Source of the DNA: Cruorifilaria tuberocauda
Lineage: Eukaryota > Nematoda > Chromadorea > Rhabditida > Onchocercidae
DNA: 64,000 nt
Assembly (NCBI GenBank): GCA_013365365.1
Contig: JABVXU010000044.1
Coordinates: 62,001-126,000, forward strand
Direction of reading: 5' to 3'
The position numbers and the translations under genes were made by a program. The notes beneath the pieces are model-generated. The model was not told the DNA's origin. It ran no database searches and worked only from the letters and a program-made list of their open reading frames with translations. This document shows positions 11,901 to 24,473 of this stretch, piece by piece (positions within the stretch are counted from its first letter, which is position 1; the number at the start of each line of letters is the position of its first letter).

Positions 11901-14900
11901 AAGGTTTTTTTTTATATTTCATTTTAATTTTCATAAAATACCGTTTCTAAATTACTTTTTGATTATGGTTTTATCGAACCACTGCTCTGCACAAACTGAA
12001 AAAATGTATTCTGCATATTTGTCAATAAATCCAAACTTCTGAACTTTCCGTGTCATCAGCAAGCGTATCTTCTTACTTCCTGTTAAAAAGGGCAATTCTT
12101 TTTTTTTAGGAACAGAAGTACAAAGGCAAATTGATGAGTTGAAGGCAGCTGTAGATGCATTGGAAAACGAAAAAGCAGATATGGTGGAAAAGTTATCAGA
12201 AGCGAAGCAACAAGGTGTTAAGGCAGTACGATATGAAGAAGAGGAAAAACGTCAAGAACTAAAAAGAGAGATGGAAAGAAAGCGGACTGAGGAAAGAGAG
12301 GAAAACGAACGTCTTTTTCAGGAAATGATTACAAAAAATGTATGTTTATCTCTTCATTATGATGAAATATACTCTATAGCTTTTGATAACGCTGACTTAT
12401 TTATATGTTTGCAATCATAAATAAATTGATTTTGTTATATCCAATCGTCGTATTTCAAAATATCAGAAGATCACAGTTATTTTAAATTATTTGAAATGAT
12501 CTCAGGATAAAAGTTTCTCGGTCATCTTACCATGTTTCAGGATGAACAGTGGGCTTTGAAATTTAAAGAACATGAAGAACAGATGCAGTTGGCTATCGAG
12601 GAACGAGAAATGCAAAAAGTAGCAGCTGTAATGGAACACGATCGAAAGAATGAGAATTTGGGCGTTCAAGTGGAGCAACTCACTGCGGTTTGTTCTATAT
12701 TTTGTAGTAAACTTCAATTCACAAACTGCAATGAATGCTTCTGCATTGACTTGTAAGAATGTATTTTATTTTTTACTAACCATTTATTTTCTTGAAATAT
12801 GAAATTATAGGAGCAATTCAGTATCATCTAAATGGCCTTATGATTATTTAGTAAATTTTTAGGAGAAATTACACTTGAAATCAATTTTGGATGATATGAA
12901 AGAAAGACACCGACAGCAAATGGAAGAATTGTGTATTTCTATTGAAGCCAGTAAAGAAAGGCATCAGCAAGAAATTAGTGAAATTAAAAATAAAGATGAA
13001 GAAGCTCTAACTGCGCTCAAAAAAGTAAATTATCCATGAATAAATCATTATTCAGTCACGTTTGAAACTATTGAGTAAAAGATGTCTTAGCGGTATATAG
13101 TACTCGGTATTTCAGGATTTCGATGCAGCTATGAAATCAAACAAACAGCTGCAAGATGAACTGGAAAAATTGAAGAGCAACAAGCAGAAAGCTGAAAGAG
13201 CTGAAAACCGAAATGAAGAACTTATTAAAGAATTAGCAGTGGAACGTGAAACAGTAGCTCATTTAAAGGTATTAAAGTTGCTCAGGCACTTTTCGTGTCT
13301 TTCGAATTGTAGATTGGTCGTACATCATGTAAAGTGTTTGGAATAATTTGCTGTCGGGTTTGATGTTTTATTTTGGGCAATTCTGTTTGTTGTCGAGGTT
13401 GATATTTTTAGAAACAACATGAGAATGAAATGGATAAAGTGCGTGCGGATTTATCAGCACTGCAGGAAAATTATGAAAAAATTTTTAAAGAGAAAGATGC
13501 AAAAGAAGAATTAATGCAAAAAAACGTTGAAGTGGGAGAACTAAAACAGGAACTTATCGAGTTCATGCAAAGGTTATTTGTGTCATGCGATTTTAAATTG
13601 ATGATATGTTTTAATGCATATGTGCATTTTTTCGGAATAATTATAAAAACGTAATGACTTTTAAAATCTGACCACGCTTTAAATCTTGAAATGGAACTTA
13701 TAATTAAAATCGTCGTATATAAATTACAAAACAATTATTTTTGATTTATTTAATATTAAGAAACAAAAATTTCCGCATGTATAAAAATCTCTGAAGTGTA
13801 TCACAACACTTAGAATATTTCCAATATATAATACCTGATTATATATATATAATACCTGTTCGGTGGAGGCTTATGAAATATATTTATTAATTTAGTATAC
13901 GAATTTTGCGTTGTGAAACAAGCATTCTTGTCGCTTTCTGATCCATTTTAGAAATAAAGTATGATACTACTTTATTGATAATTTTCGCTCTCCGCAGAAT
14001 ACTGCATTCAATCTTTTCTGTATTGTTCTATTACATATATAATTTCTCTCTTTGTAGATTGTCAAATAAGGAAAAAGAGATGGAAGAGCTTTATAGAAAT
14101 TTGGATCAGAAAACAGCAACCATTATGAGTTTGGAATCAGAAAATAAGATTTTAAATGCCGAGTTATCTTCTACTCGAGAATTCTCTAAAATCCATCAGC
14201 ATTTGCAGGTTTTTTGTCTTCCTGTTATTTTCAGTATTTCTGCTCTCTTGTTCTATCATTATAATATTTCATTTTCTCAGTATCGTCAAAATATAGTTGC
14301 ATACCTAGCCATTTAGGTTTATTTCCTTTTTCTTGCATTATTAACATTCTCATAAATCATTTTTGAACAAAGAAGTTTACTGGTACATACATATTTACTG
14401 TAATTTACTGGACTCATCAAAATTTTAATTGCTACAGCAACAACTGAAGGCAGCTCAAATGGAACGTGATGAAACCGAAAAAAGGTATTTGGAAATGGAA
14501 GAAAGAGTTCAAAAGGCTGCAAAGGAACTGGAAGGTTTCAGTTTTTTCATGTGGATAATATTTTCATCCCTTTGTTAATTTTCAAACTGTTTGTTTTAAT
14601 CGATAGAACAACAAGAAATATTCACTATGAAATTGATTATTACAGTAGATCGATTAGTCCTTCAGCAAGAAAAGCAGCAATTATCAGAGGAGAAGTTAAA
14701 TAAGAATCATTGGATTGAAGCGAAGATGAGCAAAAGAGAAGCAAAAGAAATGATGAACGAAATGCAGCAGGTTTATTATGTTTTTTCAAGGAGATAGATT
14801 TTTTTCTTAACAATCTTAACTTTGAACTGAATTCCTTCGTGGCAAATTAGATTTAATAGTCTGTTATAATGTATTCGTTCCACTTCTATTTTTCCGTGAT

Positions 14901-17900
14901 GAGCTTTTTTTATCAAATATATATATTTATGAAATCGCCACTTATAATATTTTTCTCCATTTCTCAGGAAGAAGCACAAAAAACAAAGAGCGATCTCGAT
15001 GAAAAGATTACTTTGTTAACTAATGAAAATGGAGATTTAAAGAATCGAATGGAAAATCAGCAGGTGCAAATTGAGAACTTGAAGGAAGAGAAGCAAGCGC
15101 TGTTTAGGGAATTGGAACTACTAAAGAAAAAAGTAAACGGCTTTGTTAAAGTTGGAGATCTACGATGACATAATAAATTTCGCAAGTGAATGTATAGCTT
15201 CTCTGGGAATGGTTTCTTAAAAAATAACGAAGAATTGAAGATATTTGCTTAAAAATATTTCGTTTAATTCCTTATTGTTATTAATAGGTCAGAAAAATTT
15301 CTTATTATCATTGATGCTCCAATATTGTTTATAATTTCCAAATGCTTAGAGCAACTATTGATCCAATAATAATTTACTGGAACAAGGCGGCATAATGAAT
15401 TGAATCTCAGAACAAAAATTTCTGAGCGGTATCGGGATCTAAAAAGAGATTTTAATGAAAAGATAAATATCTAGAACGAAATATGGAGGAGATGCATGTT
15501 TGAGAACCTCTTCACAAATGGTCAGATTTAATTTAAGAAAAAATTTCTTCAAAGGCCGATAATTTGTAATAAAACGCGTCATAATAATGTTATAAGGAAT
15601 CGGAGCAGTGGAGTAGATGGAATGTGTTGTTACTCGTATGTTTAAGGAGTTTAAGAGAGAGCAGGAGAGAGATTATGGCGTTTTTTATTTTCAGAATTCA
15701 GTTCTCCTGGAAGATATACAATTGAAAGAGTCATCTGTAACTAATAGTAAAGAACCAACAAATTTAGAAGTTGGCAGTCTTAAGGAGAAGGATAAAGTAC
15801 TTGAAGAGCTTCGAAATAAGTTAAATCTGTAAGTTCTTTAAACAGATAATTTCTCTTAAGTAACCTTTGAGTATTGTTTAACAAATAAGATATTGTTTTA
15901 ATCATAAAATTATATTATGGAAGTGGCTCAAACTTATTTGAAATTATTGTCATTATTTTCTAAGAACAGAAAAAAATATGTAAATTATTTTTTATATAAA
16001 ATTTTAGAGTTGAAAAAGAAAAATCATCATTTTTGGCCGATATAAAAGCTCTGCAAAGAAATCTGCAAGAAGTTACGGAAGAGAAAAAAAATATGATGAA
16101 GGAGATGGAAGATATTCGTGATAATCGGGATAACTTAACGATAAAAATTAAAGAAATGGAAATGAATGTTCACAAAACTTTATGCAAAAATGATTCAGAA
16201 ATAGAGAGCTTGAAAAAAGAATTAAGAGATCAGGTGTTTAATTAATTTGTTAAGGTTTAAATTGTTTTGAAAAGTTCTTTCAAAAAATAACCGAATTTTG
16301 AAGAATTATAATAGATGTCTGTATTAGAAGGTTTAATTCAGGGTTATCGACGAATTTCCAGAGTTTGATCAGAAATTTTGCACTCGGGAGTGCTAGATAA
16401 ACATTTTATGAGGATTTGAAGCATATAGAGTTTGTTCTAGAGTTTAATGGTTATCAAAATATACCAAACAATTGATATTTTATTAAGAAATGTTTATAAA
16501 TAAGAATTTGCTGTTTTATGTTGTTATTTTATTCAGTTCATTTAGAGGTAATTTATTGATATATGATGTCACCATGTTGGTTAAATATATCTATTAGATT
16601 GGCGAGACAAACAGTTTGCGGAGGGCAGTTGTTATTGCTGGAAATGAAATTAAAGAAACCTCAACAAAACTGGATGATATGGTAACTAAGAATAAAGAGC
16701 TCGAAGCGATGAACGAGAAGTTAAGAATTGAATTTCTTCAAAAAGTATGTTTTCAAGTTCTATCATAATTAACTTAGTAAATGGAAAATTTGAATCAAGA
16801 GGAAATGAACTCTTCCAATTCTTTCAGTTATAGAATATGCACGTTATGATATTGATTGTTTCGGTGTAATAATTTTATACATTCAGCAATAGCGAGAGTA
16901 ATAGCAACAGTTTTTATTCTGCATTGTTTTTGATATCAATTTTAAAAATAAATTACTAATTATTAGATTGTGTTCATATTTCCATTCTCCGAACTGTATC
17001 TAAAAAATAACTGGTATGCAATTTCAGGAAAAAATAGTGAGTGAATTGCAGAACAAGATAAAAGAGCAGGGAGTAGAGGAAAGGGCTGATTTAGAATCCC
17101 TGAAAAATAGTTTAAATGAGGAACAACAACGACAAATGATTCTGAAAGACGACCTTGTTGAAGCAGAACGAAATTTGGACAAAATGAAGATTGAGCTTCA
17201 AGAGAGAAAAAGCAATGAGGAATTTCTTGAAACTGAACTTAACAAGAAAGAACAAGAGAAGGAAGAGGAGCAAAAGATAAGGTATGTGTGTCCCAAGCTA
17301 TGTTTATTTAACTTTTCAGCTCCTCAAATTTGTTTCGACACGAAATGGCTTTTGCATAAAACCAACGCGCGAACTGTATCGTCTTTTTTATTACTGGAGA
17401 TACCAGTTTTTTGTCTAACTAACAAGCTTGTTAGAACTCGCTCAGGCAGTAATTAGCTAATATAATGTTCATGTTATTATAATTTTTAGTACTTTAGATT
17501 CTAAAATTGCTTAAACGCTTGCGTGGGGAATGTATAATCGTGTTTAAAAGAGACGTTCAGATGTTCAAAATAAGGAGTGAGAAGATATAAAATCAGGAAA
17601 TTACGAAAGAGTTTGAAAGGATAATTATTGTTTAGAAAGTAAGCATGAAACACCAAGTTATATTTTGCACTTTAACCTATTATGATCTGAATATTCGATT
17701 ATGATTTAGAAACTAGATGGGAAGTTACTCTGAAAAGTGGATTTTGTAAGTCAGTAAGTGAGATTACAATCATGTGGATCGGTTTAATCTTTTCAGGAAT
17801 CAGTATGCTGTGGCACTGAAAAATGCGAATTATAACTTGGAAGAATTGCAAAAACAGCTGCAAATCGAGAAGGATCGCTTTTTTGTTGAACTTTCCTTAG

Positions 17901-20900
17901 CTAAAGAAGATTGCCAAAAGATCATACAAGAACTTAAACAGGTTATTAATTGCTTTTCTTTTTAATATCTATTCTCGTTCTTACTCTACTTATTATTTTT
18001 ATCGATTGCTTGTTTTGCTTGTATAAAATAGAATATGTTTCTTTCACATGGTTCTATCGTGCCGTCGAAAATTCAAAACTCAGGGATAGTCAATCATTTT
18101 GTAATCCAACTTTATTAGGTAATATAAATAAAATTACAGGAAAATGAGCAACGAGCAGAGGAAGTAAAGAAGAAAGCAGAGCAGAAAGTATTGAAAATGA
18201 AGAAACAGTGTGAAATGGATGGGAAGACTGCTCAAGCGGAACTTCTTTTGCAGGTTTATTATTAAAGTATGAATTCGGCGCTTGGTAAGAATTTCTAAGG
18301 GAAGATTACACAAACTTCACTGCCATGTTTGCTAAAATATTTTAACGTTGTTAAAATACAGCATTTTACGGAATGTTGCTAGACGTACTCATACTAAATT
18401 TATTTAGTATATGCTAATTTCAGAGTAATCGTCGCTGCTTTTGTATTATTTGTTTTTTTATGTTCTCTATTATTTCAGATTGATGAAATGAGATCACAAA
18501 TAGCTGAAAAAGATGTGCAAATTGAAGAGCAAAAATTAAATATTAATTCCTTAGAACAGAATCTTTTTGATGAAAGACAAAAAGAAAAAATTATAAATGA
18601 TTTGCAAGTAAATATCCAAGCGATATCCAATGAAAGAGATATAAAATTGAATGTTAGACTTTTTGCTCTCTTTCTCTATACGTGTGCTCGTAATGAACGA
18701 ATTTTGGATGTGGTAATAGTGAAATTAAGCATTATGAAATGAAGAAAATACTGTATTATTCCTTTTATAAGAACGAGGTTCCTAAAGCACATTTATGATG
18801 TTTAAACTTTTAAAATCGATTGTCTGTAATCAATCTAAATTGTCTCGATATTGTAAATCCTAAAAGTTTATATTTGAAAAAAAATATAAACTTCTAAAAG
18901 TTTATATTACAGCTGATATCTATTTCTAGGATAAGTAAATCTAGGTAAATATATATTGTGTTTTCTTAGTTTATATAATTTCAGAAGTGCACTGAAATGG
19001 AAACCGAACTAAATTCTATGCGTATATATATAGAGGAAGCTAAAAAGCAATTAAAATCACAAAATCAACAGATCACTTCGTTACAAGGTGAACTAGAAAA
19101 TGCAAATGCTCGTAATATGCGTTTGCGAGGTAATCACTTTTTGTATGAAATTTACGTGGGAATCTGAGTTCTCCTGCTCGCCGACTGTATTTAATTTATC
19201 ATTCAAACTTCTATGAAAGGATTATTTCCAGAAAATAGTCAAGTTGTTGAACAGTTGGAACAAGAACGAAAAGCGTTGTTACATGAAAATGAGAATTTTA
19301 AGAAGGAAGTGGAAAGATTGCGATTAGAAATTGTAACTTTGCAAAAAATTGCAAGTGAGGAATCAGCAAAAACCTCAGGCAAGTGTAACTGACGAATTCA
19401 TGAATCAAGAAAGATTATTTAATGGTTTTTTGACTATATATGACTCTTTTTTGGTTCATGTACGGTATTGCAGCAAAGGTAGAATCAGAGCGATATCGAT
19501 TATTGCGTGATTTGCAAAAAGAAATCAAGCAATTATATCATGATTTGAATGAACGCACACAGCAGTTGGATGAAGCGCAGTCCAGGCTGCAGGTACACTT
19601 GCTCTGAGAATTTTAAATTAGTTATATATGACTATAATTATATACATTATATGAATTATATATGAATATATATGACTAATGTCTCTTCAGAATTATCAGA
19701 TTGTTAATATCCAAAGAGAAGTAATGGTTTTACAATTCAGTGAGCTATTGATAGGAAAATTTCATAACTGAAAGCAATATATCAAAAAAATCTTGCTATA
19801 GTAAATTTTCAGGAACTGTCAGCCAAGAAAACTGAAAATGATGAAATTGAAGATATCTGTATAGAAAATGCTCACAAAACAGATGGGCGAGCCGAACGTT
19901 TGAGGATCAATTCAAACTTAATTGAGCAGACAGTATGTTGCTTGTTGAGTTGACCAAGATTTCTGTATTTACAAGTTAATTATTTTCACAATTAAGTTTC
20001 ATTTCTAATGTATGTTATTTAGTTTATAATTATTTTAGCTTCTTCACTTTGTTTTTTTTATTCCTTACTCTAATGGTAAAATGGTTGTTTTTAGAACAGC
20101 ACCAAATAAAAAGTCCCGAATCGTGCTGCCTTACAAATCATTACTGTAATATTCGTGATAAAAATGATGGTGACATTTGGTTATTAATTTACAGGATTAT
20201 GAAGAATTATTTGCTTTACGAGAGCAAGTGGCAGAATATCAGAAACAATTAAAAAATATTAAAGAAGCCCATGAGTGAGCATCTGATTATTTTATTATCC
20301 TAGAAGTAGTGAAAGGATAAGCTACCACAGTTCATCATAAAATTTTTTTTCTACAGGAAAGAAATAACATTGTTATGTAGGAAGATGTCGCGTGCTGAAC
20401 AAGCTAACGTTGGTTTGGAATCAATCAGCAATGGATCTATTTTGGTATATTTATTACTTGATGTTTCAGAACTTTCTTTGTTTGATTTTCATTAATTTTA
20501 AAATATTGTTTCATTTTACCTGGTTGTTTTTCCTTTATTTTCATTTTTCTTTAAGTTGGAAAATGTTTTATTATTTGTAGAGAGCCAAAGAAGATGTGAA
20601 TAATAGCAATGTTGCGGAACCAACTGAAGCTGAAGTTAGTTTATCTTTTACTGAATTTTTGGTAATAAATTCCCGATGAATGATTTTATCTGGCTGTCGT
20701 TATACAGAACTTTTTGTGCGATCATGTTCTATCACTGCGCACAAGTCAATAGTTGTTTAGAAGATGAAACATTCAGTATATTGGAATTCATGATTTTAAT
20801 ACTCATTTATTTTGCGTACAATTTGAGGACAATTTGTGTTTCAGTATTTGAGAAATGTGTTATATCGTTACATGAATGAACGAGAAACACTGGGCAGAGA

Positions 20901-21455
20901 GAGTGTTGTGAGTTTTTAAAATTTTTGCTGCTAACGAAAAATTCTTTTAGAATTTAAGCGAAATAATATAGTGTTCTAATTGATGTTTTGTTAGATATCA
21001 TCGATTAAGTCTGCTTTCATCCATAATGCATATTACTCATATTGTATGTTGTTGTTATTACAAGTATATGTATAGTATTGCATTCGGGAAGTAGGATGAT
21101 GCTGTATATAAAAATATTCTTTGGATTTTAAAACTCATGATAATGTATAGAATAAAAGTATATGAAGTTTATGACTTAGCAGTAGGTCATTTTAAATTAA
21201 TTCGGACTTCGAAATTAAACTCTTCATTGTATTTTACTAGATGATTATTCATTGCTTATTTTTTTGAATGCTTATACTTTTAATTACTGAAATTATTTGC
21301 TATAGACACTGGCTCGAGTGATTGCTACAGTAGCGAGGTTTACACATGAACAAGTGAATGCAGTGGTAGCAAAAGAGGAGCAACGAAATCATGGTTGGGT
21401 TGGAGGTACTGTACAGGGCCTTATCTCTTCCGCTGCAAATTTGTCCTCTCGCTAA
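8974..21455 (+). CDS. GOLGA4-like: golgin-245/GOLGA4-type GRIP-domain golgin (trans-Golgi tether)
   Basis: Thirty-five exons join in phase to 1566 aa. Coding exons: 8974-9078, 9370-9510, 9574-9680, 9899-10031, 10301-10411, 10597-10710, 10884-11042, 11359-11465, 11545-11651, 11819-11884, 12110-12339, 12541-12687, 12863-13024, 13116-13268, 13412-13572, 14058-14208, 14438-14534, 14646-14770, 14968-15132, 15695-15828, 16008-16233, 16598-16744, 17028-17281, 17797-17941, 18140-18253, 18479-18652, 18985-19129, 19232-19378, 19474-19592, 19813-19932, 20195-20274, 20357-20444, 20581-20634, 20845-20907, 21306-21455. The N-terminus MFKGLKSKLEDEAKRLQ, then a Ser-rich stretch and YKDKYRKLIQMYNELVREN followed by ATQDKALDRISKLRE, match golgin-245. 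The middle is continuous Glu/Lys/Gln-rich coiled coil. The end is a GRIP domain starting at Tyr1497 (YLRNVLYRYMNERET, then TLARVIATVARFT). GRIP domains bind Arl1-GTP on the trans-Golgi, and the coiled coil captures carriers (family knowledge). Weakest points are the exon at 10597-10710, joined by a GC donor, and a possible extra exon at 10083-10137. Confidence 0.93.
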
Positions 21456-24400
21456 AACTTTCATTTTACTTATTGTGCCGTTTCTACCGTTAATGCTTTT
21501 TAAAGCTACGCTTCGATTACACGATCTGCGCTTCAATGATTATGTTTCTGATTTTTCTATCTATCAGCTTGTATTTTTTTATTTTTATATTTTGCCTGTT
21601 AGAATTTGTGAACTTGGACCATGGCCATGAAGGTCATTTATTATAGAAGCGCGGATATCGCATTACCACAAACAGTAATTTTCCTTTAGTATGACTTAGC
21701 TATTATTTGATACAGATTTTCTTGTTATTATGATGCAAGAAAATCTTACTATTCCAAATATTCGAGAAGCTGGGATACCGCCTGCATGATACTTTTTCAA
21801 TATCATTAATTCTGATTGCTCACTGTTAATAGTTGATTCTTTCTCGATGTAATAAATTTGATAATTGTAATAACAAGACTTCTTTCTTCAAACAGTTAAT
21901 GTCCTGTTCTGTGATATTTATTTTCTTTACGCTTATATTTTAATATTTTTTTCTAATATGAATCCTGATCCGTTTTACGGTATTTTTAACTGTTCAATGA
22001 AAACCAGTTTTCTGAAAACAATTTTCGTTTTAACTAAATCCTTGTCATTTTTGATAAACGCTTAAGGTTAATGCGGAATTTTCCTTTAATTTCCTATAGC
22101 TAGTGAGATGAAACAAAAAATGATCTGTGATTCAGGATTGGATACTTTTTTTATCTTTTTTTTTCTTATCTTTTTTTCCTCTATCTGATGAGTCTGGGCG
22201 ATTCATTTTTTTATTTTATTTTTCTCAAATTTCTGCAAAAATATAATTTTTTGTATAATTTTTTCGCTTTTTAACCCTTTTAAGACAGTTTTTCATTCCC
22301 TTTCCTTTCGGTATTAACGTTGTTTGAGTACATTCTTCAAAATAGCTATTTCTGAACCACTTCTGTGACTTTCACTCTTTGCCAGTTGGTGCATTAGCAA
22401 AAGAAAAAATTGAAAGAATGAAAGTCATCATTTTTTCTTCTATATCCCTAAAGCATTTTACAGTATTTTTCATTTTGTTCTTGTTTTTATGCTCTGGACT
22501 GTCATTTTTTGTTCTTGTTAACTGGGATTTCTCTTGATTGCCTAGAAATGCAATTTTTTCAAGGGAGCTGTTTATGATATTATTTATGTTTTTTTAATCC
22601 TTGCGAACTCGGAATGTAATTTTTTTCAAGAGTTATTTTTATTTCGTGCTCTAACTGATTTTTGCGATTATTTCCAATTCAGTATTTACTGTGCATTTCT
22701 TCTTGCATATCAATTATATGACTACGTTCATTGTAATTGTGGTGGGTCCCACGTTCACATGCCCAGGTAATATTTTAAATTCAGCGCTTCGGTAATCCTT
22801 CAATAGGTTTTTCGACAAATAATTCAAAAGTAATTCGAAGATAAAATAAGGGTTTTTAATTTGTTTATTATTAGTAATTGATCGGTAAGACATTCTCATT
22901 TCTATATTTTCAGAAGATATAAAGTAAATATGCTTGAAATGATTTTGGATCTTGAGTAAACTGCAACTTCCTATTTCCCGTCAGTGACAGACATACATCC
23001 AATTGAAATGCTTTTTTATTTCTGAAAAGATTTAGTATTGGTTCTGGTAGATCATTTCTATTCTTATATTCTTATATAACATCGATCTTTCTTTTAATAC
23101 TTCAGAAATAACTCTAGTGATGGTAGTAATAAAATCATTTGTTGTGATATATTATTGAAATACTCTTAATAAATGAAAATACCTTCTTGATAAATTGAGT
23201 TAAGAATAATTATATTGCTGCTTTGTACTTTTGTTATGCTTTTTGATCTTTGGAATGCTAATAATCAGTGGTGCGACAGAATCGTATTGTCTTCTTATTG
23301 TCTTGTCTGAACTCAAGTACCATGTTTCCTTTCCACTCGTTCTTTCATTTCGGAAGCGAGTTTTTTTTTTCTTGTAGAGAAAGATCTCTTACTTTCCGGA
23401 ACATCCTTCCAACCTATCAGCATGTCGATTGGCATCACTCTCTTTTCATGCGCAATATTTTGGTTACATTTTAAGAGCATGCTGGAAAGACTTTTTGGAG
23501 GTAGTGATTGTAACAGTATGAGACGATATCATTGTATTATTCAGATGCGAATGGTGCTTTGGTTGTTGAGTGGTCCAGTCCAATATTAAGTTGTCTGAAG
23601 CGAAGACAGTTATGAAGAGTCCATTCAAAACGGTAGTGATGCTCTGAATTTTCTTTAGGGATTTCTTGGGAGTTGATTTGTTTATTCATCCTTATTTTTC
23701 AATGTTATTTACTAAATATTTTATTCTTTAAAATATATTTTAATATTGGTCAGTATCATTATTGTTGACGTGAGACTAAGTTACCACTCACGTTCATATT
23801 CAAACAATCCATTTTTAAAGAGCGGAATTTGCTATAACAAAAATATCCCATAATTTTTTTCTAGAAAATATTCCCTATAAGAAGTTAATATGATAAAAAA
23901 GAGACAACTGGATAATAACAGGTATTGGACATGCTATGCTTTTATTTGCTCGAAAGAATAATGCAAGTTGGAATTTAGATTCGTTTCAATAAAATTGTTT
24001 TAAAATTTATATTGTCACTGTTTATTGTAACAGTTATGTATATCATCTGCATGAACAAAAAAAAAGTATATCTATTTTTGAAAAATTAAGCTTGATGACG
24101 GTACTAGTTTGCTTATTCATGATTTGATTACATAGAACAGAAAATTAATTGTAGCCTTTTTAAGGATCATCATTTCAACATTTTTATAAGTGTATTTATG
24201 AAGAACGAGACGATAATAAATTTGAGGATATTGGAATATATATATAGTTTAACGGTGGGTTTAACAATCCATATCGTGGATTGTTTTATTATTGATAAGT
24301 TAATGTGTTCACCTTCCAAAAATGTCTGATAACATAATATATATGGAGAGATACGGCTTTTTAGAACTTGTGTTGTTATTTATTATGAACTTATTCGACA

Positions 24401-24473
24401 TGAACAGTTGAATCATATTAAGTTTATTTAATTTTATTTGAACTTCAAGAGAACTGATATTGTCGATTAAAAG
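21456..24473. other. 3-kb T-rich intergenic region (golgin 3' flank)
   Basis: Long T-rich runs, presumably golgin 3' UTR and spacer. A coding-like patch lies at 23268-23590 (+), with open frames such as MLERLFGGSDCNSMRR (ATG at about 23481, TAA at about 23589), but no family match and no join to either neighbour. A small hairpin at 24263-24285 is listed separately. Confidence 0.45.
24263..24285. other. 9-bp stem, 5-nt loop hairpin upstream of METTL18
   Basis: AACAATCCA, loop TATCG, TGGATTGTT: a perfect inverted repeat about 190 bp before the METTL18-like ATG. No family recognised. Confidence 0.6.

Noticed and set aside
13471..13734. 87-codon minus-strand ORF
   Set aside because: Antisense shadow of a golgin coiled-coil exon; Phe/Ser/Ile-rich as expected for the complement of Glu/Lys codons.
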